8,576 nt of DNA from Thermoprotei archaeon (GTDB taxonomy: Archaea; Thermoproteota; Methanomethylicia; Nezhaarchaeales; WYZ-LMO8), in contig QMSN01000037.1 of assembly GCA_003650865.1 (NCBI GenBank), positions 1 through 8,576 of the forward strand. Direction: 5' to 3'. The translations under genes were made by a program, and so were the position numbers. Under the pieces are notes generated by a model, which saw only the letters and a list, made by a program, of their open reading frames with translations, had not been told where the DNA came from and did not search any database. Of the stretch, positions 1 to 5,774 are shown piece after piece (the stretch's first letter is position 1; every line of letters begins with the position of its first letter).

Positions 1-857
1 GGAGCTATTGCATCTATCTCGTCGATGAATATTATTGAGGGAGCGTTCTCCTCAGCCTCCTTAAAGATCTCCCTCAACCTCTCCTCACTCTCACCATAAA
101 ACTTACTCATGATCTCAGGGCCGCTTATGCTGATGAAGTGAGCATTGGTCTCGTTGGCTACTGCCTTTGCTAGTAGTGTTTTGCCGCAGCCTGGCGGCCC
201 ATAGAGCAGTACACCCTTAGGAGGCTCAATACCAAGCCTCTCAAAGAGCTCAGGATGTCTTAGAGGCAGCTCAACCATTTCCCTTATCTTCATTATTACG
301 TCTTTTAGGCCTCCTATATCCTCATACGTAACCCTCGGTATGGCTCTGGGTACCTTCTCAACCTTCTCGCTTATGACTACTTGAGTTTCTGGCGAAACTA
401 TGACGGCATCCACCGCTGGCTGTATCGAAGTAACTATGAAGTCCACAGTTCTACCCATAATTCCAACGGGGACGTAGTCACCTCTCGTAATAGCTCTACC
501 CTCAAGGAGGTGCTTTATGTACTCCTCCCCACCGACAATCCTCAAAGGCTCTGTAGGGGCTAGCACAACCTTCTCAGCTTTTCTGACAGTAGCTACCTTA
601 ACGGTCACTTTATCGTCGATGCTCACGCCAGCATTACGCCTTACGTAGCCATCAATCCTTATGATGCCCTTACCATAATCCTCAGGGTAGCCTGGCCAGC
701 ATATAGCGACGGTCTTCTTCTTGCCTATTATCTCTACAACATCACCAGCGCTAAGCTTCAACTGAGACATTATGGCTGGATCAAGCCTAGCAATACCCCT
801 ACCCACGTCTCGAGCCTTAGCCTCAGCAACTCTTAACGTCACGGTTCCAGACGACAT
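1..857 (-). CDS. cdc48: Cdc48/VAT-type AAA+ ATPase, N-terminal part (cut by window edge)
   Basis: This is the archaeal homologue of p97/VCP, a cytosolic hexameric unfoldase that extracts and unfolds proteins for degradation or refolding. I translated 285 codons from ATG at 855-857; the gene runs off the left edge. Residues 1-90 (start MSSGTVTLRV) match the double-psi-barrel N domain, and about 95-165 the second N subdomain. The first AAA module begins near 175 (VTYEDIGGL). Walker A is GPPGCGKT (220-227) and Walker B is IIFIDE (275-280). The Cys in Walker A, where Thr is commoner in D1, is a tolerated variant. The rest of D1 and all of D2 lie outside. GAGGTGA about 8 nt upstream supports the start. 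The gene lies 43 nt downstream of hsp20 on the same strand, so the two are probably cotranscribed as a protein quality-control unit. The family call is firm. Confidence 0.96.
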   Translation of the reverse strand, partial: MSSGTVTLRVAEAKARDVGRGIARLDPAIMSQLKLSAGDVVEIIGKKKTVAICWPGYPEDYGKGIIRIDGYVRRNAGVSIDDKVTVKVATVRKAEKVVLAPTEPLRIVGGEEYIKHLLEGRAITRGDYVPVGIMGRTVDFIVTSIQPAVDAVIVSPETQVVISEKVEKVPRAIPRVTYEDIGGLKDVIMKIREMVELPLRHPELFERLGIEPPKGVLLYGPPGCGKTLLAKAVANETNAHFISISGPEIMSKFYGESEERLREIFKEAEENAPSIIFIDEIDAIA

Positions 858-900
858 AAACCATCACCTCGAGCGGGCTCATGATAAAAAAGAGGTGTTT

Positions 901-1428
901 CTACTCTATTTTTATCTCGTAGCCCTTCTCCTCGACCTTCTCCTTGAGCTTCAGCGTGACCTCCAGCACACCGTTCCTATAGCTGGCCTTAGCAGAGGTG
1001 GGGTCCACCTTGGCTGGCAGCTTGACGTCAGCCTGGTACTTCCTGTCTCCGTGCTCAGCCCTTATAGTCACCATGTCCTCAGTGGCGTTGATCTTAATGG
1101 AGTCCTTGTCGACGCCTGGCAGCTCAGCTATTAGCTTAAGCTCTCCAGCCTTGGAGTCCACGTGAGTTTCAACGTAGGGCCTCCTGACGTCGCTTCTCTC
1201 TATGCCCCACCTAGAGGGTTTAACGTTGCCGAACTCCTGTATCACTGGCTTGCCGTCAGGCCCTATCGTTATGCTGAAGCCGTAGAAGTATGGGCCCTCT
1301 ACAGCAACCTCCCCCCTAGGCATCCTCGATATCGTCTGGAACATCCTCTCAATCATCTCATCTATGTCCTCAAAGGCCCTCTCTATCTCATCGAAGATCC
1401 TGGAGAACCTTCTAGGCCTCCACCACAT
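901..1428 (-). CDS. hsp20: Small heat-shock protein, Hsp20/alpha-crystallin family
   Basis: This 175-residue cytosolic chaperone should hold unfolding proteins in oligomers without using ATP. The N-terminal arm (1-80) is rich in aromatic and charged residues (MWWRPRRFSRIFDEIE). The alpha-crystallin domain covers about 84-163, with ELPGV at 102-106 and the hallmark GVLEV at 153-157. The C-terminal tail carries the I-x-I oligomerisation motif (IKI, 172-174). An in-frame GTG lies 57 nt further upstream. I chose ATG at 1426-1428 because GAGGTGA sits about 7 nt before it and the protein then starts like its family. The upstream candidate would also run through the palindromic operator. The gene is divergent from a Phr-like regulator and upstream of cdc48. 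The promoter and operator region suggests heat-responsive repression by that regulator (inference). Confidence 0.95.
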   Translation of the reverse strand: MWWRPRRFSRIFDEIERAFEDIDEMIERMFQTISRMPRGEVAVEGPYFYGFSITIGPDGKPVIQEFGNVKPSRWGIERSDVRRPYVETHVDSKAGELKLIAELPGVDKDSIKINATEDMVTIRAEHGDRKYQADVKLPAKVDPTSAKASYRNGVLEVTLKLKEKVEEKGYEIKIE

Positions 1429-1443
1429 AACTCTCTCACCTCT

Positions 1444-1463
1444 GGTTACTAACCTAAGGTTAG
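1444..1463. promoter_or_regulatory. Candidate operator: two overlapping palindromes between hsp20 and the regulator
   Basis: A perfect 15-bp dyad, CTAACCT-A-AGGTTAG (1449-1463), overlaps a second one, GGTTA-C-TAACC (1444-1454). Together they form three alternating half-sites. The block directly abuts the TATA-like core on the hsp20 side and covers the expected hsp20 transcription start (about 1445). This is the position where a repressor would block initiation. The obvious candidate binder is the adjacent winged-helix protein. The symmetry is directly visible; binding is inferred. Confidence 0.55.
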
Positions 1464-1482
1464 AAATATTTAAATCTTTCCC
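1464..1482. promoter_or_regulatory. Shared TATA/BRE core of the divergent hsp20 and regulator promoters
   Basis: AAATATTTAAAT (1464-1475) is a TATA-box-like sequence, nearly symmetrical. On the minus strand it is preceded by GGAAAG (1476-1481), a good purine-rich BRE. It is centred about 25 nt before a start near 1445, giving hsp20 a short leader with its Shine-Dalgarno. On the plus strand the same core would place a start near 1497, just before the regulator's GTG at 1508. The hsp20 direction is better supported because of the BRE. Confidence 0.5.
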
Positions 1483-1507
1483 CACATTCTTATACTGGGG
1501 GTGCAGA

Positions 1508-2080
1508 GTGGCTCGTAGAGAGCTGAGCTTGCTAGAGGTTCTAGGTAATGAGACGAGGAGGAGGATACTTGAGCTACTAGCTAAGGAGCCTAGGTACTTG
1601 CTTCAGCTGTCCAAGGAGCTAAACGTCAGCCAACAGGCGATATTGAAGCACATAGACATACTATTGAAGGCTGGCTTGATAAGATCCTTCGAGGTCAAGT
1701 CGGGGTCTCTAGGTCCCTCAAGGAAGTACTACGAGCTAGTTAAGCCATTTAGCCTGGTGATAAACGTGTTCAAAGGCTACAGCGAGGTGGAGATAGTAAA
1801 CATAAGTGAAAGCGAGATTCCAGAGGAGTACAGAAGAGTTCTCTGGGTTTTAGGTGACGCGATGTCCAGGGGGGACGCCAGCTGCGTAGAGGAGCTTCTC
1901 GAGGAGGTTAGAGAGGTCATAGAGAAGATAGATAGAGAGATTCAGGAGATTAGGAGGAGGGAGAGGAGGCTTCTAAACGTCAAGTGCAGCATACTAAACA
2001 TGCTCTACGAGTCCCTTAGAGCCCTAGGCTTGACCCCTAGGAGGACGAGGGAGCTGATGAGCTTGCTCGTAGAGCGCTGA
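1508..2080 (+). CDS. phr: Winged-helix (ArsR-like) transcriptional regulator resembling Phr
   Basis: This 190-residue protein is likely a dimeric repressor of heat-shock genes. Residues 8-27 (LLEVLGNETRRRILELLAK) and the HTH at about 30-60 (LSKELNVSQQAILKHIDILL, then KAGLI) match HTH_5/ArsR-type winged helices. A basic wing follows (GPSRKYYELV, 69-78). From memory, the N-terminal 80 residues closely resemble Pyrococcus furiosus Phr, which represses hsp20, an AAA+ ATPase gene and itself. Residues 126-160 are a highly charged Glu/Arg helix likely to form a coiled-coil dimer interface. The open frame extends upstream to 1364 but only as antisense to hsp20. I chose GTG at 1508 because GGGGGTG precedes it by 4 nt and the family starts there. 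The gene is divergent from hsp20-cdc48 and convergent with rpl30. The fold is certain; the Phr role is inferred from similarity and context. Confidence 0.85.
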   Translation: MARRELSLLEVLGNETRRRILELLAKEPRYLLQLSKELNVSQQAILKHIDILLKAGLIRSFEVKSGSLGPSRKYYELVKPFSLVINVFKGYSEVEIVNISESEIPEEYRRVLWVLGDAMSRGDASCVEELLEEVREVIEKIDREIQEIRRRERRLLNVKCSILNMLYESLRALGLTPRRTRELMSLLVER

Positions 2081-2084
2081 GTTG

Positions 2085-2558
2085 CTAGACCATTCTCTCT
2101 ATGAGCTCATTTATCTTAGAGCCCCTATAGCCGAGCTCTCCGCCCACGTTGTAGGGCTTCTTGATAGAACCCTTGAAGCCCTTAGAGGGAGGGTGAAGCC
2201 TAAACACTGGCTTCAAGTTCGGTATGCTCTTCAGCTTAACCCTGCCCTCTATGAGGGCTCTAGCCAGGTCCCTAAAGCTCTCGAAGCCCAGCTTCTTCAC
2301 AAAGTCCAGAGTTAGCTTCTTGTCCCCCCTCAAGCGACCCCTCTTCTCAAGTAGGAGAGCAAGTGTCTCCTCGTATATCTCGCCGTAAGTTATGTACTCC
2401 GAAGCCTTCTTCAACAAACCCTCGTTAGACGGAGTTGCCTCGACCAATGTCAAGTGGTTATTCCTAGTTAAGCGGAGGGTCTTCAAGGTGAGCTTGATGT
2501 CTGGAGGAACCCCTACTCTACCTCTAAGCCTAATTACTGCGTAGAGCTTGCCCGTCAT
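2085..2558 (-). CDS. rpl30: Large ribosomal subunit protein uL30 (L30P)
   Basis: This is a 157-residue protein of the archaeal/eukaryotic long form of uL30, a 50S component contacting 23S rRNA. The N-terminal ferredoxin-like L30 core is at about 5-60 (YAVIRLRGRVGVPPDIKLTLKTLRL). An archaeal extension follows with DKKLTLDFVKKLGF and a C-terminal FRLHPPSKGFKGSIKK segment. The length is normal for archaea, against about 60 residues in bacteria. Its ATG overlaps the rps5 stop as ATGA, so translation is probably coupled to rps5; no strong Shine-Dalgarno is visible. It is the last gene of the cluster here. The next gene is a convergent regulator 4 bp away, whereas rpl15 normally follows in archaea. 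Confidence 0.96.
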   Translation of the reverse strand: MTGKLYAVIRLRGRVGVPPDIKLTLKTLRLTRNNHLTLVEATPSNEGLLKKASEYITYGEIYEETLALLLEKRGRLRGDKKLTLDFVKKLGFESFRDLARALIEGRVKLKSIPNLKPVFRLHPPSKGFKGSIKKPYNVGGELGYRGSKINELIERMV

Positions 2559-3207
2559 GCTCTCGCCCAGTCCTTTACAGTCTTATAGGCAAGTATGTTC
2601 CTCAAGGCCTCAAGGGTGGCCTTAGCCGTGTTCTCCTTAGTCCTAGTCTCACCCTTGCTCTGAGTCCAGACGTCCTTGACTCCGGCGAGTCTCAAGACAG
2701 CCTTAGCTGTGTCTCCTGCCACGAGGCCTGTGCCTCGAGGCGCTGGTATGAGTATCATCTCGACGCTCCCTGCCTTACCTCTAGTCTTGACAGGCACGCT
2801 GTGAGGAGAGCCACACCTACACTCCCAGCTTCCACATCCAAGCCTTACGGGTATCACGTTGAGCTTAGCTTCAGTTATCGCCTTGTCTATGGCTTCCCTC
2901 ATCTGCTTGGCCTTAGCAGCCCCTAGCCCCACATAGCCAGCCTCGTTGCCCACAACTACAACTACCTTAAACCTAGAGGTCTCGCCAGCCTACGGCCGCC
3001 TAGCTCAGGCTAGGCGGTGTCCGTCTGCTTCTGGACTATCTTTACGTCTATCACTTCGTGCTTCAAGTCTGGCAGCAGTACATCTACTATCTCAGGCTCC
3101 TTGATGGCCAGGTTGTTGGCAAATATCTCGTCTATGCTCGTTATCTTGCCTTCCTTCACCAGCCTACCCACATACGTAGCTGGAACCCATGCCTCAACCG
3201 ATGACAT
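2555..3207 (-). CDS. rps5: Small ribosomal subunit protein uS5 (S5P), gene interrupted by a 29-nt BHB intron
   Basis: uS5 is an essential 30S protein at the mRNA entrance and the decoding-fidelity interface. The coding sequence is join of 3019-3207 (exon 1, 63 codons) and 2555-2989 (exon 2, 144 codons plus stop), giving 207 residues, normal for archaeal uS5. Exon 1 ends VQKQTD. Exon 2 begins AGETSRFKVVVVVGNEAGYVGLG. Together they restore the conserved QTDAG...F(K/R)..VVVGN motif of the N-terminal dsRBD-like domain without a gap or extra residue. The C-terminal half has the archaeal GCGSWECRCGSPHSVP segment (about 114-129) and IPAPRGTGLVAGD. Unspliced, the frame ends at TAG 3010-3012, two codons after QTD. 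I chose ATG 3207 over in-frame GTG 3213 and TTG 3216 because GAGGT lies 8 nt before it. A pseudogene is unlikely since both exons are fully conserved and flanked by coupled essential genes. Confidence 0.92.
2986..3027 (-). other. Bulge-helix-bulge splicing motif with 29-nt intron (2990..3018) in rps5 pre-mRNA
   Basis: Read 5'->3' on the minus strand, the structure is as follows. Outer helix CAG (3025-3027) pairs with CTG (2986-2988). Central 4-bp helix ACGG (3021-3024) pairs with CCGT (2992-2995). The 5' bulge is ACA (3018-3020) and the 3' bulge is AGG (2989-2991). The inner helix CCGCCTAGC (3009-3017) pairs perfectly with GCTAGGCGG (2996-3004), closed by loop CTGA (3005-3008). Two 3-nt bulges on opposite strands separated by exactly 4 bp is the canonical BHB substrate of the archaeal tRNA splicing endonuclease. 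That enzyme cuts after the second bulge nucleotide. The cuts give GAC|A...AG|GCT, remove 29 nt and restore the uS5 frame. The outer helix is short (3 bp) because the intron sits in coding sequence. Splicing is predicted, not observed. Confidence 0.9.
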
Positions 3208-3252
3208 GCTCACCAACCTCTAACTTGATAGTGAGAGCTACATGATAGGGGT

Positions 3253-3894
3253 TTATTTTAAGCTTTCCTCTCCACCCGAAGTTTCAGCTGTAGGAGCTCT
3301 AAGCTCCACAGCGCTCTCTATCCTCCTCTTAGTCTCCTCGAAGGCCTTCTCTAAGTCCTCTGGGTTGAAGCCAGACCTCAAGTACTCCGAGAACTGCCTG
3401 CTAAACCTATCCGCATCCTCCTCTCTAAGGGACCTAGCGTACTCAACTATGTGCAAGCCCCTAATCCTATCGTCGGAGGGTAAGATCTCTGGACTGTGAG
3501 GTACCTTTAAGCCAGCGTCAAGCGCACCCTTCAAGGCTGCAAACACCCTAGAGCCCTTAACTGGCCTGTGAAGTCCTATGTAGAGTATCGCCTCCTTGAT
3601 ACCCGCCTTGAGGGCTCTAAGGCCAACCAAGTAGCCCACTAGATAAGCTGCAGGAGTATTCTTACCTGAAGCTGGCCATCCAAACTTCACTCTGAGCTCT
3701 CTACCAGTCGCTTGAGCTAGCACTACATCGCCCTTGACCTCAGGCTTGACTATCTGAGCTATGATTTGAGTATTCGTCTTCCTAACGACTAGTATGGGCT
3801 TCCTAGAGACTATTAGTGCGCGCCTAACCCTGTAGTTAGTTAAGCCCTTCCTCCTTCTTCTAAAAGGCACTCGCCTAATAGGTTTCCTGCCCAA
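3253..3894 (-). CDS. rpl18: Large ribosomal subunit protein uL18 (L18P)
   Basis: uL18 binds 5S rRNA and, with uL5, anchors it in the central protuberance of the 50S subunit. The 213-residue protein has the archaeal N-terminus (VPFRRRRKGLTNYRVRRALI, 9-28) and the core RKPILVVRKTNTQIIAQIV. It also has FGWPASGKNTPAAYLVGYL and GLKVPHSPEILPSDDRIRG. It is slightly longer than many archaeal homologues because of a C-terminal Glu-rich tail ending ETSGGEESLK. The start is TTG at 3892-3894, supported by GGAGG about 9 nt upstream inside the end of rpl19e and by the absence of a suitable ATG. It follows rpl19e by 3 nt and precedes rps5 by 45 nt. Confidence 0.96.
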   Translation of the reverse strand: MGRKPIRRVPFRRRRKGLTNYRVRRALIVSRKPILVVRKTNTQIIAQIVKPEVKGDVVLAQATGRELRVKFGWPASGKNTPAAYLVGYLVGLRALKAGIKEAILYIGLHRPVKGSRVFAALKGALDAGLKVPHSPEILPSDDRIRGLHIVEYARSLREEDADRFSRQFSEYLRSGFNPEDLEKAFEETKRRIESAVELRAPTAETSGGEESLK

Positions 3895-3897
3895 CTT

Positions 3898-4341
3898 CTA
3901 TGCCCTCCTGAAGAGGCCGTGCTCCTTGATGTAGGTCTTTAAGTGAGCTTTGCTGTGGAAAACCCCTCCCTTAACGAGTCTGTAGAGCCTCCTGTAGGTA
4001 CTCCTGCTTATGAGCCTCCTATCCCTCATGTACTTCAAAAGCTTCCTCAGAGCCCTAACCCTGTTGACCCAAAGCCTCTTTCTCAAGTTCACAGAGCCCT
4101 CTCTAGAGCCCTCACCCCTCCTAAGACCCTTCCTCTTCTTCGCGAGCCTAACTCTAGCTCTAGCCCTGCTGGTACCTTTAACGGGCTTAGGTCTTATCAC
4201 GCCTTCGTCGATGAGCCTCCTCACGTCGTCCTTAGTTATAGCAGTCATGGCGTCAGCTGCTCTCTCAGGGTCTATGTAGACCCTGCTAACTCCTACACCC
4301 AAGACCTCGGCTGCAAGCCTCTTAACCATCCTCAAACTCAT
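3898..4341 (-). CDS. rpl19e: Large ribosomal subunit protein eL19 (L19e)
   Basis: eL19 is found only in archaea and eukaryotes. Its long basic helices thread through 23S rRNA and help form an intersubunit contact. The 147-residue protein shows the family landmarks KRLAAEVLGVGVSRVYIDP, AITKDDVRRLIDEGVI and a strongly basic RARARVRLAKKRKGLRRGEG stretch (about 59-78). VNRVRALRKLLKYMRDRRLI and a C-terminal KAHLKTYIKEHGLF follow. ATG 4341 shares its A with the rpl32e stop (TGATG). GGTG lies 7 nt upstream, and the resulting MSLRMVKRLAAE aligns with the usual family start. An in-frame ATG at 4326 is too internal. Confidence 0.96.
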   Translation of the reverse strand: MSLRMVKRLAAEVLGVGVSRVYIDPERAADAMTAITKDDVRRLIDEGVIRPKPVKGTSRARARVRLAKKRKGLRRGEGSREGSVNLRKRLWVNRVRALRKLLKYMRDRRLISRSTYRRLYRLVKGGVFHSKAHLKTYIKEHGLFRRA

Positions 4342-4733
4342 CACTCAACACCAACCGCGTTTACAACTCTCAATCCAAGTTGCTTGGCCTTATCGATTAT
4401 TTGAAGCCTCTTCCTCCTACCAACGGTATGAGCTATCCTTACGCAGTGGACATCAGGCGTTAGGCCCTCGAGGTCCTCAGGTCTATGGACGAGGACCTCG
4501 ACTAAGCCTGATGGGTGGAGGCCCCTCGTAGCCTTTGGCCCCCTGTAGCCAACCCTCACAAGCGGGGGGTACCCCTTCCTACACCACTTTATCTTGTTGT
4601 CTATACCCCTAGGCTTCCTCCAAGACTCCTCGTCTATCCTCTTAAGCTTCAACGTGTTCAACCTTCTAAACTTAGGTCTACTCCTATTCATCTTCAACCT
4701 CAGCTTGAGGAGCCTCCTCAACGTGGCCTTCAA
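4341..4733 (-). CDS. rpl32e: Large ribosomal subunit protein eL32 (L32e)
   Basis: This 130-residue 50S protein is restricted to archaea and eukaryotes. The core motifs are SWRKPRGIDNKIK (about 37-49), VGYRGPKATRGLHPSG (61-76) and VEVLVHRPEDLEGL. The family's C-terminal region, VRIAHTVGRRKRLQIIDKA, follows. The start is TTG at 4731-4733, backed by GGAGGG seven nt upstream and by a homologous N-terminus (LRRLLKLRLK). The only nearby ATG (14 codons later) would remove that conserved helix. A 69-nt gap with a promoter-like element separates it from rpl6. The stop overlaps the start of rpl19e. Confidence 0.95.
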   Translation of the reverse strand: MKATLRRLLKLRLKMNRSRPKFRRLNTLKLKRIDEESWRKPRGIDNKIKWCRKGYPPLVRVGYRGPKATRGLHPSGLVEVLVHRPEDLEGLTPDVHCVRIAHTVGRRKRLQIIDKAKQLGLRVVNAVGVE

Positions 4734-4773
4734 TTCAAACCCTCCAGGGCTCTCGGCTTCAAACTCGTGGTGA

Positions 4774-4787
4774 GCTTAAAAACTTTC
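4774..4787 (-). promoter_or_regulatory. Promoter-like TATA/BRE element upstream of rpl32e
   Basis: On the minus strand GAAAG is followed by TTTTTAAGC, a BRE-plus-TATA arrangement in the 69-nt gap after rpl6. A start about 25 nt downstream (near 4753) would leave a roughly 20-nt leader containing the rpl32e Shine-Dalgarno GGAGGG. It suggests an internal promoter that lets the eL32-to-uL30 part be transcribed separately. The call rests on sequence match and spacing only. Confidence 0.4.
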
Positions 4788-4802
4788 TTCATCTCCCCGA
4801 AG

Positions 4803-5360
4803 CTATATTATGCTCTTACCCTTCTTCTCGTAGATGAAGATGCCATCCATGAAAACCCTAGGATCATACCCTCTGGACTTCGTGGCTTGCTCTATGTTAG
4901 CAGCAGTCTGCGAGACCTCGTGTAGATCTATGCCCTCAACTATGATGTCGTCGCCCTCAAGCTTCACCTTCGCATTGCCCACTATCTTAGCTATTCGCTT
5001 GCGCTTCTCCCCCCTGAAGTTCTCTATGACAACCTTGTCCCCTTCGATCTTCACGCTTATCGGGAAGTGAGAGTACACTATTTTAAGCTTGTAGGTGAAG
5101 CCCTCATTAACCCCCTTGATCATGTTCTCTATGTGGGAAGCTATTGTGCCGCATATGCTTCTCCCCTTCTTGCCCTTGACGTAGGACTCTACAATTACTT
5201 TGTTTCCCTCAAGCCTTATCGAGACCCTTGCGTGAGAGAAGTCCTTCGTCAAGCTTCCCTTGGGCCCCCTAACAGTGACCTTGGAGTCGCTTACCTCAAC
5301 CTGCACGTCAGGGGGTACTTCAACAGTTGACGACGCATAGGGTTGATACAGGAGCTTCAT
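4803..5360 (-). CDS. rpl6: Large ribosomal subunit protein uL6 (L6P)
   Basis: uL6 sits near the factor-binding site of the 50S subunit, beside the sarcin-ricin loop. The 185-residue protein carries two repeated L6 folds. The first spans about 15-85 (EVSDSKVTVRGPKGSLTKDF, with KGKKGRSICGTIASHIENM). The second spans about 90-175 (FPISVKIEGDKVVIENFRGE and IVEGIDLHEVSQTAANIEQA). The C-terminus is YDPRVFMDGIFIYEKKGKS. Length is normal for archaea. I chose ATG 5360 rather than in-frame GTG 5369, because GGTG lies 6 nt upstream of the ATG and MKLLYQPY is a sensible start. It begins 11 nt after the rps8 stop. Confidence 0.96.
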   Translation of the reverse strand: MKLLYQPYASSTVEVPPDVQVEVSDSKVTVRGPKGSLTKDFSHARVSIRLEGNKVIVESYVKGKKGRSICGTIASHIENMIKGVNEGFTYKLKIVYSHFPISVKIEGDKVVIENFRGEKRKRIAKIVGNAKVKLEGDDIIVEGIDLHEVSQTAANIEQATKSRGYDPRVFMDGIFIYEKKGKSII

Positions 5361-5371
5361 GGCCAACACCT

Positions 5372-5764
5372 TCAGTAGACGTAGGCTAAGAGTATCCCTC
5401 CTATGCCCAGCTCCTTAGCCTCCCTATGAGTCATGATACCCCTAGAGGTGGATATTATTATCAAGCCCACGTCAGGTGATGGTAGGAAGCGCTTCTCCCA
5501 CTTCTCAAATTCGTTCTTCTTAACTGGGAAGCGGGGCTTAATGGCCATACACTTATTTATCCTGCCCAGGAGCTGAACCCTTATCTTGCCAGCTCTGCCA
5601 TCGTCTATGTACTCGAAGTTCCCTATGTAGCCATGCCTAAGCATGACCCTCAACACGTTGGCTATGAGCTTCGAGGCCGGCATTATTATGCACTCGCTCT
5701 TAGCTCTCATCTCGCTGTTCATTATAGACGTCAAGGCGTTGGCCAAGGTGTCGTTCATGGTCAT
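5372..5764 (-). CDS. rps8: Small ribosomal subunit protein uS8 (S8P)
   Basis: uS8 is a primary 16S rRNA binder that organises the central domain of the 30S subunit. The 130-residue protein has the archaeal start MTMNDTLANALT, then PASKLIANVLRVMLRHGYIG and IDDGRAGKIRVQLLGRINKC. IKPRFPVKKNEFEKWEKRFL follows. The signature STSRGIMTHREAKELGIGG precedes the C-terminal LLAYVY. ATG 5764 is preferred over in-frame GTG 5773: GAGGTGA, which overlaps the rps14 stop, lies 5 nt upstream of the ATG, and the N-terminus then matches the family. Translation is likely coupled to rps14. Confidence 0.96.
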   Translation of the reverse strand: MTMNDTLANALTSIMNSEMRAKSECIIMPASKLIANVLRVMLRHGYIGNFEYIDDGRAGKIRVQLLGRINKCMAIKPRFPVKKNEFEKWEKRFLPSPDVGLIIISTSRGIMTHREAKELGIGGILLAYVY

Positions 5765-5774
5765 CCATCTCACC

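Noticed and set aside
886..891. T6 run (minus strand) between hsp20 and cdc48 as a terminator or TATA box
   Set aside because: It is a single short run without further support. The close spacing and common function favour cotranscription; either reading remains possible.
381..1452. Plus-strand open frames across cdc48 and hsp20
   Set aside because: They are shadows of well-conserved minus-strand genes, with no recognisable domains and no ribosome-binding sites.
1364..1507. Upstream extension of the regulator's open frame
   Set aside because: It is antisense to the conserved hsp20 N-terminus and to the promoter region. The GTG at 1508 has a ribosome-binding site and matches the family start.
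2996..3017. The GC-rich hairpin as a transcription terminator
   Set aside because: There is no T-run after it, it lies within a coding sequence, and coupled essential genes follow.
2987..3021. Programmed translational bypass over the hairpin, as in phage T4 gene 60 (take-off at GCC before TAG, landing at GCT)
   Set aside because: It would be frame-compatible, but it adds an extra Thr (QTDTAG) compared with the family. It also does not explain the two 3-nt bulges and 4-bp helix, which fit splicing precisely. RNA-seq would separate the two.
2555..3216. rps5 as a frameshifted pseudogene or two separate genes
   Set aside because: Both halves are fully conserved, the disruption is exactly a BHB intron, and precise removal restores the family sequence. 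A simple indel or sequencing error would not insert 29 nt with this fold.
3253..3266. TATA-like AGCTTAAAATAAAC at the end of rpl18 as a promoter for rps5
   Set aside because: It coincides with the rpl18 stop codon and lacks a convincing BRE. Spacing to rps5 would be acceptable, but the match is too weak to annotate.
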